DNA from: Aliivibrio sp. S4MY1
GTDB lineage: Bacteria; Pseudomonadota; Gammaproteobacteria; Enterobacterales; Vibrionaceae
NCBI RefSeq assembly: GCF_028765545.1
Contig: NZ_JARACP010000002.1
Location: 124,001 to 188,000, forward strand
Length of the DNA stretch: 64,000 bases
Reading direction: 5' to 3'
Both the position numbers and the translations under genes were made by a program. Under the pieces are notes generated by a model. The model saw only the letters and a program-made list of their open reading frames with translations, had not been told where the DNA came from and made no database searches. Of this stretch, positions 53,768-63,491 are shown piece by piece. Numbering within the stretch: the stretch's first letter is position 1; each line of letters starts with the position of its first letter.

Positions 53768-56605
53768 ATGAAAAAGAAAATATTGGGCCTGATCATAGGG
53801 ACAACCTTAGCCACCAATGCATATGCAGTAAATCATCCATTAGAAGATGCAAGTACCCAAGTAATGAATAAAATGGCAGAGCTTGCCATGCTGGCAAGTA
53901 ATCCTGAAAATGTAATCCAAGATGGTGAACAAAAATATCTTGAATACAAAGGAAAAAAACTAAGAATTAATTTTGATGGCAACGTGAAATTTGGGATCTC
54001 CGATTTCCAATCCGAATTTGAAACCGTATTCGATTTTCTTCCGACTAAATGGGAAAAATATTGGTACGACGGCGGTTTTGATATTTATCCAGAAACCTTT
54101 GATGTTGCTGAAAAATGTATCTTCAGTCTTTATGCTGCAGCAAGAGGCTCTAAAGACAACGAAGGCAATTATATTTGGGAACGCGATATGTCGACCGAAA
54201 TCGACACTTCAGAATGTGCCTCTGTTATTGAAAAACCAGCGATGTTCTTCAATACCAATCAATTAGAAAATGTATTAGCTGGCGATCTTTCTGGTGGCGT
54301 ATTATTTGCTCAGGCACATATCATTCCAGCAAAAGCGACTGAACAAGAAAAACGCATGCACCTTGTTGCTCAACGTGCAACAAAAGTTATGTTTAAGCCA
54401 ACAGAAGCCTTTGCTTCATACGCAGAAGTTGCTCTAACAGCAATGGATAGTAATGGTAAAACATTAGGTACGTTAGAGATGAAACGTCCTGATGCGCTGG
54501 CTCAAAATGTAATGGCTATTCCTGAAATCACTAATCCGAATATTGATTTTAGCTACGACGAAACTGCTGCATTCAATGTGCGTGAAGTATCAAGTGAAGC
54601 CATTTCTGCGGCACTAGCTGATCACAATGTAGTAAAACTAAGTACATGGAATGGTCATTGGATCCGAGACATTGTACTTGAGAAAAACAACCCTAAATTA
54701 GATGGTAAAACCTTCGTATTTACTTCAAGCGCAGGTTATAACTCAAACGTAAGTTACTATCCTGAACGTTCTAAAACAATTGTTAACGGCACAACTACCG
54801 TGTTTAAAAACGTTAATGGTGCATGGGTACTAGAAGACGATTTGATTTTTAATGAAATCGGCTATGCTGATGGTTTTTGGTCTGCTGAGCTACCAAAAGA
54901 GTGGCTTAATACAGGTCTTCAATTGTCATTTGAAAACCAAGGTAAAAAAGGCACATTAGCTCAAATTAAAGTAGGCGCTCCAACTGAGCTACTGCTTCAT
55001 ACCATTGATGTAGGTATGCTTGTTGAGCCTCGTGGTGCTTTCCATTTCCAAACCGACAAAGCGGCACAGCGCGAATATTTCGAAACTGCTCCAATCAGTA
55101 AAATGGTGGTAAATGAATATGAACCGGTACACTTTACTGAAGTAATGCTGCCAGATGGCACGCTATTAACAGATCTTGACCCAAGTGACGGCGGCTGGCA
55201 CTCAGGTACGATGCGTCAACGTATTGGTAAAGAGTTAATCTCTATCGGTATCAACAACGCAAACTACGGTATTAACTCAAGCGTAGGTGTTGGTGAAAGT
55301 GAAAATCCTTATGTAGCAGCTCAATTAACTGCTCATAACACTCGTGGTAACTACAACAATGGCGTACAAACTCACGGTGGTTCTGGTGGCGCAGGGATGG
55401 TGACACTTGATAGCTCTATCGGTAATGAGTTTAGTCATGAAGTGGGTCATAATTACGGTTTAGGCCACTACCCTGGTGGATTTGAAGGGTCTATTCATAA
55501 ACCAGCCAACATGACTAACTCTACATGGGGTTGGGATTCTTCACGTGATGTATTTATTCCAAACTTTTCACCATCAAACAATGGTGGTCAAAGCTGTCTT
55601 GATGATCAATGTGTTGAACCATTTAAGGGCATGTTCAGCTTTGGTTCTGATTCTATGGCGGGTGGCTGGGCAATGTATGGCGCACAACGATTTACGCTGT
55701 ACACGCCGTATTCAATGCACTTTATCCAGAAGAATTTAGAAAGCAAAATTGTATTTGATGAAACCTCATCAACAGGCTTTAAAAAGTGGGATGAAGCAAC
55801 AGAGAGCATGGTTGAGTACACACATTCAATCGATGATTTAGAAACAACATCAGTTAACCCATGGGACGCTAATGCAAGCCATATCGCTACGCTATTAACT
55901 GATTTCGATAAAGTAGACCTTTCAACTTGGAATGGTCATTGGGCACGAGACATGTCTGTTCCTGCTGCATCTACAATAAACAAAGGTAAAGTATTCACCT
56001 TTAATTCTGATGCTGGTTACAACTCTAATCTTGAAATAAATGGTGAACATATTACCGTTAACTACGGTAGTCGTTTAACGTTTGTATCTGATGGTCAAAC
56101 ATGGATTCAAGATGGCGAATATGAGCAAAACAGAGTGATCCGCCCAACGTCATTTGGTATTCCTGTTACAACATTAGTGGGTTACTACGATCCTCAAGGA
56201 AAACTGGATAGCTATATCTTCCCTGCACTGCACGGCTCTTATGGTTATGTTTATCCTGATGATTCAGCAAACTTAACAGTAAGTGAGTGTGCATTAGAAG
56301 TCAGCATGAAAAATGGCGATGTTCAGAAGTTTGCACTGAAGAATAACCGTCGTAACGCGGATAATATGAACAAGTTCCATGTAAACGTGGCACGTTCTGA
56401 AAATCCAACATCAGCCTCTGTTATCTGTGATGGAAAAGTACTGAATTCAACGGTAATTAGCAGTCCAAAACTTGAACCTGTATATACAGTACAAGGGGGC
56501 AATAAAGCAGTACGTTCAGTATCAATGCCAACAAATAATACGCCAAGAGTTCTAGCTGAACGCTATGAGCCCAAACATTGTGACAATGCTGAGCACAATC
56601 ACTAA
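53768..56605 (+). CDS. TagA/StcE-like M66 zinc metalloprotease
   Basis: 945 residues. I choose the second of two adjacent ATGs, since GAGAG lies five bases before it. Signal peptide to about 22. The catalytic motif is HEVGHNYGLGH (about 558-568), the metzincin HExxHxxGxxH. The family comprises ToxR-regulated TagA and E. coli StcE, which cut mucin-type glycoproteins. Two similar modules occur: LSTWNGHWIRDI...SAGYNSN (about 292-328) and LSTWNGHWARDM...DAGYNSN (about 720-755), probably carbohydrate-binding or accessory folds. It is likely secreted by a type II system and may act in host mucus; substrate inferred. Confidence 0.88.
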   Translation: MKKKILGLIIGTTLATNAYAVNHPLEDASTQVMNKMAELAMLASNPENVIQDGEQKYLEYKGKKLRINFDGNVKFGISDFQSEFETVFDFLPTKWEKYWYDGGFDIYPETFDVAEKCIFSLYAAARGSKDNEGNYIWERDMSTEIDTSECASVIEKPAMFFNTNQLENVLAGDLSGGVLFAQAHIIPAKATEQEKRMHLVAQRATKVMFKPTEAFASYAEVALTAMDSNGKTLGTLEMKRPDALAQNVMAIPEITNPNIDFSYDETAAFNVREVSSEAISAALADHNVVKLSTWNGHWIRDIVLEKNNPKLDGKTFVFTSSAGYNSNVSYYPERSKTIVNGTTTVFKNVNGAWVLEDDLIFNEIGYADGFWSAELPKEWLNTGLQLSFENQGKKGTLAQIKVGAPTELLLHTIDVGMLVEPRGAFHFQTDKAAQREYFETAPISKMVVNEYEPVHFTEVMLPDGTLLTDLDPSDGGWHSGTMRQRIGKELISIGINNANYGINSSVGVGESENPYVAAQLTAHNTRGNYNNGVQTHGGSGGAGMVTLDSSIGNEFSHEVGHNYGLGHYPGGFEGSIHKPANMTNSTWGWDSSRDVFIPNFSPSNNGGQSCLDDQCVEPFKGMFSFGSDSMAGGWAMYGAQRFTLYTPYSMHFIQKNLESKIVFDETSSTGFKKWDEATESMVEYTHSIDDLETTSVNPWDANASHIATLLTDFDKVDLSTWNGHWARDMSVPAASTINKGKVFTFNSDAGYNSNLEINGEHITVNYGSRLTFVSDGQTWIQDGEYEQNRVIRPTSFGIPVTTLVGYYDPQGKLDSYIFPALHGSYGYVYPDDSANLTVSECALEVSMKNGDVQKFALKNNRRNADNMNKFHVNVARSENPTSASVICDGKVLNSTVISSPKLEPVYTVQGGNKAVRSVSMPTNNTPRVLAERYEPKHCDNAEHNH

Positions 56606-56650
56606 TTAAGGTTCTACAGGTGTCTTAACGATTTCTGTATAGATAAAAAT

Positions 56651-56695
56651 AAAAAGGGTTAAGGTCTTTCTTAGTAAAGCACCTTAACCCTTTTA
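56651..56695. terminator. Terminator after protease gene
   Basis: AAAAGGGTTAAGGT pairs with ACCTTAACCCTTTT (56681-56694) around a 15-base loop. Confidence 0.8.
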
Positions 56696-56833
56696 CTCTT
56701 AAATACTCTTTATTTATCAAATAATAAATCTTATTTCTCATACTCAAAAAACTATTATTTGATACAACTCAAAAAAACATCGAACAACTAGGCGTAAGTT
56801 GGATCGACATTACCATTTTTTGAGGGAATAAAA

Positions 56834-57082
56834 ATGACGATAACAAGTGTTTACCGTAGAGATATTCTAGGTTTAGTTTTACTCATTTCCATTGTTTTAG
56901 CCACGCTTTATCTTCTTTTGGATCTGTTGGCTTTGTTTGCTTACCTAAACCATGAGAAAGAAATCGCATCAATCTTCTTTCATCAATCCTTTTATTTTCT
57001 GGTGTTTTTCATCCCACCATATTTTATCGCTAAGTACATCAAACAAATGGATATCACAACACGACAACTGATCACAGGCTAA
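56834..57082 (+). CDS. Small two-span membrane protein
   Basis: 82 residues. Hydrophobic segments at about 11-36 and 48-66, short charged loop between, polar tail (KQMDITTRQLITG). GAGGG lies about six bases before the ATG. No family recognised; it follows the protease gene after 228 bases and its terminator, so it is a separate unit. Confidence 0.55.
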   Translation: MTITSVYRRDILGLVLLISIVLATLYLLLDLLALFAYLNHEKEIASIFFHQSFYFLVFFIPPYFIAKYIKQMDITTRQLITG

Positions 57083-57228
57083 TGGACAGAAAAATTAAAA
57101 TGCTTGGTTAGGATGACAAAGAATAGATTGTGGAGGATATAACATTTACTTTTTTTATTTGCATGATACTTATCTCTATTGTTTCTAATTGCCTTTAAGC
57201 ACTAATTAGAACAATAGAGATAATATAA

Positions 57229-57480
57229 TTAATGCGTGGTACGGCTTGACCCATTACGCACTAAATCTTGACCCGTTTGGAACACTTCTTCCGTTACCCA
57301 ACGAGACAATAATAATTGGTGCTTATCATCTAATACTGCAACAAAACGACGACCATCTTTATTATTTGTTGCCATGGCAATACCAGCAACATTAGTTAAT
57401 CCGAAACCACCATTTTCAGCAGCAACGATAAATGTTTCTAGATCTTCTAGATTCGAGATCATCTCTAATTCTTGGCTCAT
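57229..57480 (-). CDS. 83-residue protein of unknown function
   Basis: Starts at ATG 57480. Soluble, acidic N-terminal half (EMISNLEDLETFIVAAENGG) and a central GIAMATNNKDGRRFVAVLDDK region. Composition and codon use are like a real gene, and there is AAGAG upstream. No family recognised; it lies between a membrane protein and soxR without clear operon links. Confidence 0.6.
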   Translation of the reverse strand: MSQELEMISNLEDLETFIVAAENGGFGLTNVAGIAMATNNKDGRRFVAVLDDKHQLLLSRWVTEEVFQTGQDLVRNGSSRTTH

Positions 57481-57601
57481 ATGACTATTCTCTTGTAAGC
57501 TAAATCGTTAATCGCAGAATGGTACGGTTTTTATCTTATCAAGGCAATAATTGCTGCTACACGAATGTATTCTTTTCTATTGAAAATACCTCAAATGTCC
57601 T

Positions 57602-58048
57602 TTATTCCATTACAATTCGTTGAGCTCCACAGCCCTCTTCGTGCAAAATATCATCGGGATTTAATAGCTGACACTTATCCATGCTTAAACAGCCACAACC
57701 AATGCAACCTGTAAGGTTCTCTTTCAAGGATTGGATCTGGTGTAATTTAGCATCGAGATCTTTTTGCCATTTACTAGCTACCTTTTCCCAATCACGTTTA
57801 GTGGCCGTCTTTTGCATTGGTAAGTCTTCAAGCTCTTTGGTTATTTCTTCTAATGTGAAACCAACAAGTTGTGCCACTTGAATCAAAGCAATTCGGCGGA
57901 GCATTGAGGGGTGATAACGACGTTGATTTCCAGAAGTACGAATAGATGCGATCAGCTCCTTTGTCTCATAAAAACGCAATGCAGAATGGGCGACTCCGCT
58001 ACGCTCAGAAAGCATACCTATAGTCAGTAACGTTTTTTCATTTAGCAT
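57602..58048 (-). CDS. soxR: Redox-sensing MerR-family regulator SoxR
   Basis: 148 residues. MerR winged HTH at about 9-75 (SERSGVAHSALRFYETKELI, then YHPSMLRRIALIQVAQ), dimerisation helix, and the [2Fe-2S] cluster motif CIGCGCLSMDKC (Cys115, 118, 120, 126) at the same spacing as in E. coli SoxR. It is oxidised by redox-cycling drugs and activates target promoters. No soxS gene is near. Targets in vibrios are usually a few oxidoreductase or efflux genes; none adjacent is clear here. Confidence 0.93.
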   Translation of the reverse strand: MLNEKTLLTIGMLSERSGVAHSALRFYETKELIASIRTSGNQRRYHPSMLRRIALIQVAQLVGFTLEEITKELEDLPMQKTATKRDWEKVASKWQKDLDAKLHQIQSLKENLTGCIGCGCLSMDKCQLLNPDDILHEEGCGAQRIVME

Positions 58049-58111
58049 TTGTCACTCCCTGACTTGCCATAAAGATAATGTTAACTTTACGTTTATACAC
58101 ACTATTACAGA

Positions 58112-58146
58112 TAAAAAAACAGCCCTTACTAAAAAGTAAGAGCTGC
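58112..58146 (-). terminator. Terminator after outer-membrane protein gene
   Basis: CAGCCCTTACT (58120-58130) pairs with AGTAAGAGCTG (58135-58145) with one mismatch; on the minus strand a run of T follows. Confidence 0.7.
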
Positions 58147-58177
58147 TTCTAATCAAAAACTAGAGGATCTATGCTAA

Positions 58178-58720
58178 CTAAAAACGGTAACCTACAGTAA
58201 GAGATAGCTGATCTTGGTCTTGATGATCTACATTGAAGAAGTCATAGCGTAAATCCGTATATAGTCCTATATCTAAATTAGCACGAACCCCCATACCACC
58301 CATCAGTGACATTTCTTTAAAAGAGTCGCTATAGCCATCATATGATACTTTTTCATTAACTCTAGCTAAGCCAACCGCACCATATGGTTTTACCGACCAC
58401 TCTTCAAACTGAAATGTATAACCGATATCAGAATCTACTTTTAAAGTACTACCATCAAGGTCAATACCATGTTTGCTACCGTTATTATTCTGATATGAGG
58501 CATTGATACCGACGATTTGGTTAATGTCATAACCATACTCTAACTTAATACCATCCCCCCAATCTAAAGCTCGGTTATCAAGAATCAAATCGGTATTCGA
58601 ATAACCACCACCGACACGGTGACCACTAAACTCATTGGCTTCAAAAATAGAAGCAGATACAGAAGGAGTTAATGCTAAAGTAAATAGGCTGGCTAATAAC
58701 AATTTAGGTGTGTTGTTCAT
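58178..58720 (-). CDS. Outer-membrane beta-barrel protein (OmpA/OmpX-like)
   Basis: About 180 residues from the ATG at 58720 (MNNTPKLLLASLF); the GTG at 58732 is unlikely. A signal peptide ends SVSAS, then alternating strands with glycine-rich turns form a small barrel, ending LSLTVGYRF with the terminal Phe used by the barrel assembly machine. It fits the porin-like OMP_b-brl family. Function unknown; possibly adhesion, stress or colonisation. Its own terminator lies after it. Confidence 0.85.
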   Translation of the reverse strand: MNNTPKLLLASLFTLALTPSVSASIFEANEFSGHRVGGGYSNTDLILDNRALDWGDGIKLEYGYDINQIVGINASYQNNNGSKHGIDLDGSTLKVDSDIGYTFQFEEWSVKPYGAVGLARVNEKVSYDGYSDSFKEMSLMGGMGVRANLDIGLYTDLRYDFFNVDHQDQDQLSLTVGYRF

Positions 58721-58801
58721 AATAAATCTCACTTAATTGGTCATCGAATCCATTCAATAAATTGGTTTAAATTAATTATTTTTAAATTGGATAAGATAAA
58801 A

Positions 58802-59218
58802 TTAGCTATCTTCATTATCTTGTTTGTTTTGCTCTTCTAGATCCGCAAGTTGTTGCTCTAACTCACGAATTTTAATTTCGGCTTCAAGCTCTGCTAGGCG
58901 TTTTTCAGCATCACTACGATTATCTTGAGAATGCCCATCCGCTAAAACTTGAGTATCTTTACTGTTACGGGAATCTTCCAGATCTTTCATTGAGCCTGCA
59001 ACTCCGCCTGTTACACCACCAACAGCTGCACCTTTCGCTGCAAGTCTTGCATCACCTGTTAATGCACCTAAGGTTACACCAACTAACGCTCCGCCAACTG
59101 CACCTCGGTTTCTTGCTGCATTTTCATTTTCTGCATCCATCGCTGGTGACGCACATCCTGTGACAACAAATGTAGAGGCAATCAGTACTGCTTTTAATTT
59201 ATTGTTGAGGAAGAACAT
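58802..59218 (-). CDS. Glycine-zipper outer-membrane-type lipoprotein
   Basis: About 138 residues from the ATG at 59218 (MFFLNNKLKAVLIAS), which has GAGAGAG upstream. The longer open frame to 59311 has no support. Lipobox FVVTGC near residue 18-23. Then a glycine-zipper segment (VGGALVGVTLGALTG, VGGVTGGVAG) and a C-terminal charged coiled coil (RLAELEAEIKIRELEQQLADLEE). Such proteins sit in the outer membrane or span the periplasm. No partner gene is obvious; the function is unknown. Confidence 0.8.
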   Translation of the reverse strand: MFFLNNKLKAVLIASTFVVTGCASPAMDAENENAARNRGAVGGALVGVTLGALTGDARLAAKGAAVGGVTGGVAGSMKDLEDSRNSKDTQVLADGHSQDNRSDAEKRLAELEAEIKIRELEQQLADLEEQNKQDNEDS

Positions 59219-59344
59219 AAATAAACTCTCTCTGTTTTGTGGGGACAGGAGAATAATAAGAGAGATCGAGATGATTGAGAATTGAACATTAGTTATAGCG
59301 CTGATAACCACCGTTTATCACGCTATGATCTTTACCAAAAAATA

Positions 59345-59380
59345 AGCACAAAAAAACCGCCAATCAAAGATGGGCGGTTT
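59345..59380 (-). terminator. Terminator after rsgA paralogue
   Basis: AAACCGCC (59354-59361) pairs with GGCGGTTT (59373-59380), with a partly paired loop, then on the minus strand a run of six T. Confidence 0.7.
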
Positions 59381-59410
59381 ATTAGATAAACTTGATGTTA
59401 TATCGCCAAA

Positions 59411-60472
59411 TTAGTAGGCGTTTAAGTCATAATCTTTTTTACGAGAACGAGCATCAGCAATAGCGCCATGCACCATTTTGCCAAATGCTTTGTCTTTTGC
59501 ACGTTGTTCTGCCAGAGTTGCTCCATTAATCGCCTGCTCACGCATCAATTTTTGGTAGCTCACTAAACGACGTTCTTCAAGTTCCCCTGACTCAACCGCT
59601 TTTAGTACGGCACAACCTGGCTCTGAAATATGAGTACAATCACCAAAACGACACTTTTCAGCAAGATCGGTAATCTCACTGAATGTAGCACTTACGCCTT
59701 GCTCGCAATCACTTAACTGAAGCTCACGCATTCCAGGAGTGTCCATTAACAGGCCACCTTGCGGCATTAACTTAAGCGCTCGATACGTTGTTGTATGACG
59801 ACCTTTACTGTCGTCTTCACGTATATCTCCAGTCTCTTGAGCTTCAAAGCCAAGTAAACCATTTACCAATGTTGATTTACCAACACCAGATGAACCAAGG
59901 AAAGCGATAGTCTGTCCATTTTTACAGTAGCTATGTAGAGCAACTAAATCATTCGAATCAAGTGCATTTACACTGTAAACACTCATCATTCGATTCAGCT
60001 TTTGAACTTGATCTTGCTTGTCATCTGCATCATCACATAAGTCAGCTTTAGTTAGTACCACAACTGGCTCTACTTCGGCTTCTTTTGCAATAGCAAGGTA
60101 ACGTTCTATACGACTTAGATTAAAGTCATTATTTAACGAACACACGATCATGACGCTATCTACGTTTGCTGCGATTAATTGTGTTGCAACTTTTGATCCC
60201 GGCGCTTTACGATCAAACAAAGATTGTCTATCTAGTACGCGTTGAATTCGTAGATTTTCATCAAACAATACCCAATCACCGACACAAACACGATCATCCC
60301 CTGATGGTGGTAATAAGCTTGCTTGGCCTTGCTCACTCAAAACAATAATACTGCTTCGATGCTGCTCAATAACTCGACCTGTCTGAAGGTCTGTTAAGTC
60401 ATCTAGAGTCAGTTGCTGTTGAAAATAAGGACGCCAGCCTAGTTGTGATAGTGTGAGAATTTGCTCACTCAT
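59411..60472 (-). CDS. rsgA: RsgA-family small-subunit assembly GTPase
   Basis: About 353 residues. I start at the ATG at 60472 (MSEQILTL) because GGAG lies six bases before it; in-frame ATGs at 60484 and beyond lack that. Circularly permuted GTPase order: TKAD (G4) first, then GSSGVGKST (P-loop) and DTPGMREL (G3). A C-terminal zinc knuckle CRFGDCTHISEPGC has C-x4-C-x-H-x5-C spacing. It helps 30S maturation and hydrolyses GTP on the ribosome. An unusual feature is the 13-bp inverted repeat just upstream (60499-60536). The classical orn/psd neighbours are absent, so it may be a second copy. Confidence 0.88.
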   Translation of the reverse strand: MSEQILTLSQLGWRPYFQQQLTLDDLTDLQTGRVIEQHRSSIIVLSEQGQASLLPPSGDDRVCVGDWVLFDENLRIQRVLDRQSLFDRKAPGSKVATQLIAANVDSVMIVCSLNNDFNLSRIERYLAIAKEAEVEPVVVLTKADLCDDADDKQDQVQKLNRMMSVYSVNALDSNDLVALHSYCKNGQTIAFLGSSGVGKSTLVNGLLGFEAQETGDIREDDSKGRHTTTYRALKLMPQGGLLMDTPGMRELQLSDCEQGVSATFSEITDLAEKCRFGDCTHISEPGCAVLKAVESGELEERRLVSYQKLMREQAINGATLAEQRAKDKAFGKMVHGAIADARSRKKDYDLNAY

Positions 60473-60498
60473 TTGTTGCTCCATACATATGGTAGATT

Positions 60499-60536
60499 GT
60501 TTACCATTGATAACCGTTAACACATCAATGGTAAAC
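60499..60536. promoter_or_regulatory. Long inverted repeat in the rsgA leader
   Basis: GTTTACCATTGAT (60499-60511) and ATCAATGGTAAAC (60524-60536) are perfect 13-base arms around 12 bases, ending 27 bp upstream of the rsgA start. It could be an operator or an mRNA hairpin near the ribosome binding site. Confidence 0.6.
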
Positions 60537-60821
60537 ACTCTTAAACTGTAAATTAACGCTGTTTTAAGTGGCTTTTAACGAAACGAATAGTAGCACCATA
60601 CATTTAAAAAAGAGCAATAATACTTTTTCTATTAATGCTTATTTTCATCATTTTAAGATCTTGGTAGCAATTATTTGACTTAACTTCTATTACCTCAATG
60701 CGTTTACTATTATTATCGAATACTCAACGCCATAAAATATGGTCCTATCCCTCGCTGATGTAAAACAAGTTAGCCTTGTCATTACGATAAAAATAATTAA
60801 TGAACCATATAGTCATTTATA
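60537..60821. other. Gap without recognisable gene
   Basis: About 285 bp of AT-rich DNA between the rsgA leader and the exonuclease terminator. I see no ORF, RNA gene or repeat. It should contain the rsgA promoter. Confidence 0.5.
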
Positions 60822-60858
60822 ACAAAAAAACCCCATTGAATATTTTCATTCAATGGGG
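60822..60858 (-). terminator. Terminator after exonuclease gene
   Basis: CCCCATTGAAT (60831-60841) pairs perfectly with ATTCAATGGGG (60848-60858), and on the minus strand is followed by seven T. Confidence 0.85.
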
Positions 60859-60891
60859 CTTGGTCACTTTTAAAACAGACCGGTAATCTTC

Positions 60892-61533
60892 TTAGTAAGC
60901 GTGCTTTTTAAAGAAATTCTCAATAGAAGCTTTTGGCGTTTTTCCGATTTTCATCATTAAATCAAAGCTTGGATTTATAATGCCATGATCACGCTCTAAC
61001 GCTTCTAGCTGTACTAACCATAGTGAAGCGGTCACCTCGGCATCGGCTAATGCTCGGTGAAACACGCCTTCGTTTTCAATTTGATGATACGCGACTAAGT
61101 CACCCAATTTATGTGATGGGGCCTCTTGAGTGAGTCGTCTTGATACTAGTAATGAACAAGCAAAATCACCATCGTAACTGCGCTGGATTAGATCTAATTC
61201 ACCATCTAAAAAACGCTTATCGAATGAGGCGTTATGTGCGACTAAATTACAGCCTTGAATAAAATCAGCAAACTCACTCATTACGACATCACAACTTGCA
61301 GCATCGACTAACATTCGATTTGAAATACCGGTGTAATTTTCGATGAATGAACTCACTCTAAAACCCGGGTTCATTAGACCTTGAAAGCGATCAACCACCA
61401 CCCCATTTTCTAATTTAACCGCACCAATCTCAATGGCACGATCGCCTTGGTTAGGTGATAAGCCTGTGGTTTCAAAATCGAGTACAACGACGGTATTTGC
61501 TGGGGCGGTTTTGTTAGCGCTAATTACTGACAC
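60892..61533 (-). CDS. DEDDh 3'-5' exonuclease (DnaQ-like)
   Basis: 213 residues of the DnaQ-like exonuclease fold. Motifs: DFETTG (about 19-24), [10 protein letters not shown] (Exo II), and H-R-A-L-A-D-A (Exo III with catalytic His and Asp). These are the four acidic residues and His needed for two-metal hydrolysis. It resembles stand-alone polymerase-epsilon-like and ExoX-type enzymes, which trim DNA in repair; the exact substrate is unknown. It has its own terminator. Confidence 0.85.
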   Translation of the reverse strand: MSVISANKTAPANTVVVLDFETTGLSPNQGDRAIEIGAVKLENGVVVDRFQGLMNPGFRVSSFIENYTGISNRMLVDAASCDVVMSEFADFIQGCNLVAHNASFDKRFLDGELDLIQRSYDGDFACSLLVSRRLTQEAPSHKLGDLVAYHQIENEGVFHRALADAEVTASLWLVQLEALERDHGIINPSFDLMMKIGKTPKASIENFFKKHAY

Positions 61534-61610
61534 AAATGATTTCCAAATAATAAATAAAAAGTGAAAGAGAGATTAATCGTAATGGAACAAAAGCATATAG
61601 AATTCGATCA

Positions 61611-61644
61611 AAAAACGCGAGCTGATATCCAGTCTCGCGTTTTT
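61611..61644. terminator. Bidirectional terminator between ybiT and exonuclease
   Basis: AAAAACGCGAG (61611-61621) pairs perfectly with CTCGCGTTTTT (61634-61644). On the minus strand it ends ybiT. Confidence 0.8.
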
Positions 61645-61677
61645 ATCTATGCTTAATTCTACCGAGTTAAAATACGC

Positions 61678-63291
61678 TTATTTAGCAATATTAACCTGTA
61701 GCATTTTAACTTGGTGGTCTAAATACTCGTCATAAGTACCTTGGAAACTCACTAGTTTTTTCTCATTAATATCAATAATATGAGTTGCTAGTGATGATAC
61801 GAACTCACGGTCGTGACTTACGAAAATTAAAGTACCTGTGTACACTTTTAATGCTTCGTTAAGTGCTTCAATCGCTTCCATATCCATGTGGTTGGTTGGT
61901 TCATCCATAACAAGTACGTTGATGTCTTGCATCATTAACTTGCCAAACAATAGACGGTTTTTCTCACCACCTGAGCAGCTTTTCGCTTTTTTATTTGCGT
62001 CGTCAGCAGTAAACAGTAAACGACCCAAAATACCACGAACCATCAAGTCATCGTGCTTAACGGTACGCCACTGAGAAATCCAATCAAAGATGCTTAAATC
62101 GTTGTCAAAATCAGCCGTGCTGTCTTGTGGGCAGTAACCAAAAGACGCATTTTCAGACCACTTAACAATACCTTCGTTTTGTTGTAAGTCTTGAACTAAG
62201 CAACGTAGGAAAGTTGTTTTACCTACACCATTCTCACCAATAACAGCTAAGCGAGTGCCCGCTTCTAGTAATAAATTACCACCTTCAAACAGAACTTCAC
62301 CATCAAAGCCGTGGCCTAGGTTTTCAAGCTCTAGTGCTTGACGGTGCAGTTTTTTACCTTCACCAAAGTTAATTGATGGGCTCATACGACTTGATGATTT
62401 CACTTCATCTAGCGTGATTTTATCCATTTTCTTTGCACGAGAACTTGCTTGTTTCGCTTTCGATGCGTTAGCACCAAAACGGTTTACGAAGTCTTGTAAT
62501 TCACTGATCTCTGCTTCTTTTTTCGCGTTACCCGCTAATAGTTGTTCACGGATCAAGCTTGATGCTTCTAAGAAGTACTCGTAGTTACCTGGGTAAATAC
62601 GTAATTCACCGTAGTCGATATCAACCATGTGCGTACATACAGAGTTTAAGAAGTGTCTGTCGTGCGAGATAATGATCATGGTACATTTACGCTTGTTTAG
62701 CTCTTCTGCTAACCAGTTAATCGTATGAATGTCCAAGTTGTTGGTTGGTTCATCAAGTAACAAGATATCTGGGTTTGCAAACAGTGCCTGTGCTAATAAC
62801 ACACGCAATTTCCAGCCCGGAGCCACTTGTTGCATTAAACCAAAATGAAGCGCTTCATCAATACCAGCTTGGATTAAGATATCACCCGCGCGGCTCTCTG
62901 CACTGTAACCGTCCATTTCTGCGAATTCACTTTCAAGCTCGGCGACTTTCATGCCATCTTCTTCACTCATTTCTGGCAATGAATAGATGCGGTCACGTTC
63001 TTGTTTGATTTCCCATAGTTTTTTGTCACCCATGATCACAACATCAATTACGTTATATTGTTCAAACGCAAACTGATCTTGGCTTAATACACCTAATTTT
63101 TGTCCCGGCGTCATTGATACGTTGCCAGAACTAGGAGTTAATGCACCACTAAGAATCTTCATGAACGTTGATTTTCCGCAACCATTTGCGCCGATTAAAC
63201 CATAACGGTTACCGTTACCAAATTTTGCTGAAATGTTTTCAAATAAAGGCTCTGCGCCAAATTGCATTGTGATATTGTTTGATTGTATCAA
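61678..63291 (-). CDS. ybiT: ABC-F translation-factor ATPase YbiT
   Basis: 537 residues, two tandem ABC domains without membrane segments. Walker A sites GANGCGKST and GENGVGKTT, signature regions near [10 protein letters not shown] and [10 protein letters not shown], Walker B motifs LLLDEPTNN and [12 protein letters not shown] linker of about 80 residues ([21 protein letters not shown]) between the domains is typical of ABC-F proteins that bind the ribosomal E-site. It matches E. coli YbiT along its length. It probably helps ribosomes with difficult sequences or conditions. Confidence 0.93.
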   Translation of the reverse strand: MIQSNNITMQFGAEPLFENISAKFGNGNRYGLIGANGCGKSTFMKILSGALTPSSGNVSMTPGQKLGVLSQDQFAFEQYNVIDVVIMGDKKLWEIKQERDRIYSLPEMSEEDGMKVAELESEFAEMDGYSAESRAGDILIQAGIDEALHFGLMQQVAPGWKLRVLLAQALFANPDILLLDEPTNNLDIHTINWLAEELNKRKCTMIIISHDRHFLNSVCTHMVDIDYGELRIYPGNYEYFLEASSLIREQLLAGNAKKEAEISELQDFVNRFGANASKAKQASSRAKKMDKITLDEVKSSSRMSPSINFGEGKKLHRQALELENLGHGFDGEVLFEGGNLLLEAGTRLAVIGENGVGKTTFLRCLVQDLQQNEGIVKWSENASFGYCPQDSTADFDNDLSIFDWISQWRTVKHDDLMVRGILGRLLFTADDANKKAKSCSGGEKNRLLFGKLMMQDINVLVMDEPTNHMDMEAIEALNEALKVYTGTLIFVSHDREFVSSLATHIIDINEKKLVSFQGTYDEYLDHQVKMLQVNIAK

Positions 63292-63442
63292 CGAAATAAT
63301 TCCTAGGGTTTACTGACAAGTCATGATTTGGCTATAGAGAGCCACAAGATGAAGGACGAAAGTATGATGAATGAGAAAATCTAGGCGCGGATTATACAGA
63401 GATCTTGATCACAATGTCGAGGAATATGATGTTTTAATACAC

Positions 63443-63474
63443 AATAAAAAAGCCTTAACTCTCATTAAGGCTTT
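63443..63474 (-). terminator. Terminator after the chemoreceptor at the window end
   Basis: AAAGCCTTAA (63449-63458) pairs with TTAAGGCTTT (63465-63474) around CTCTCA; on the minus strand a run of six T follows. Confidence 0.75.
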
Positions 63475-63491
63475 AGCTTATTAGTCTGTTA

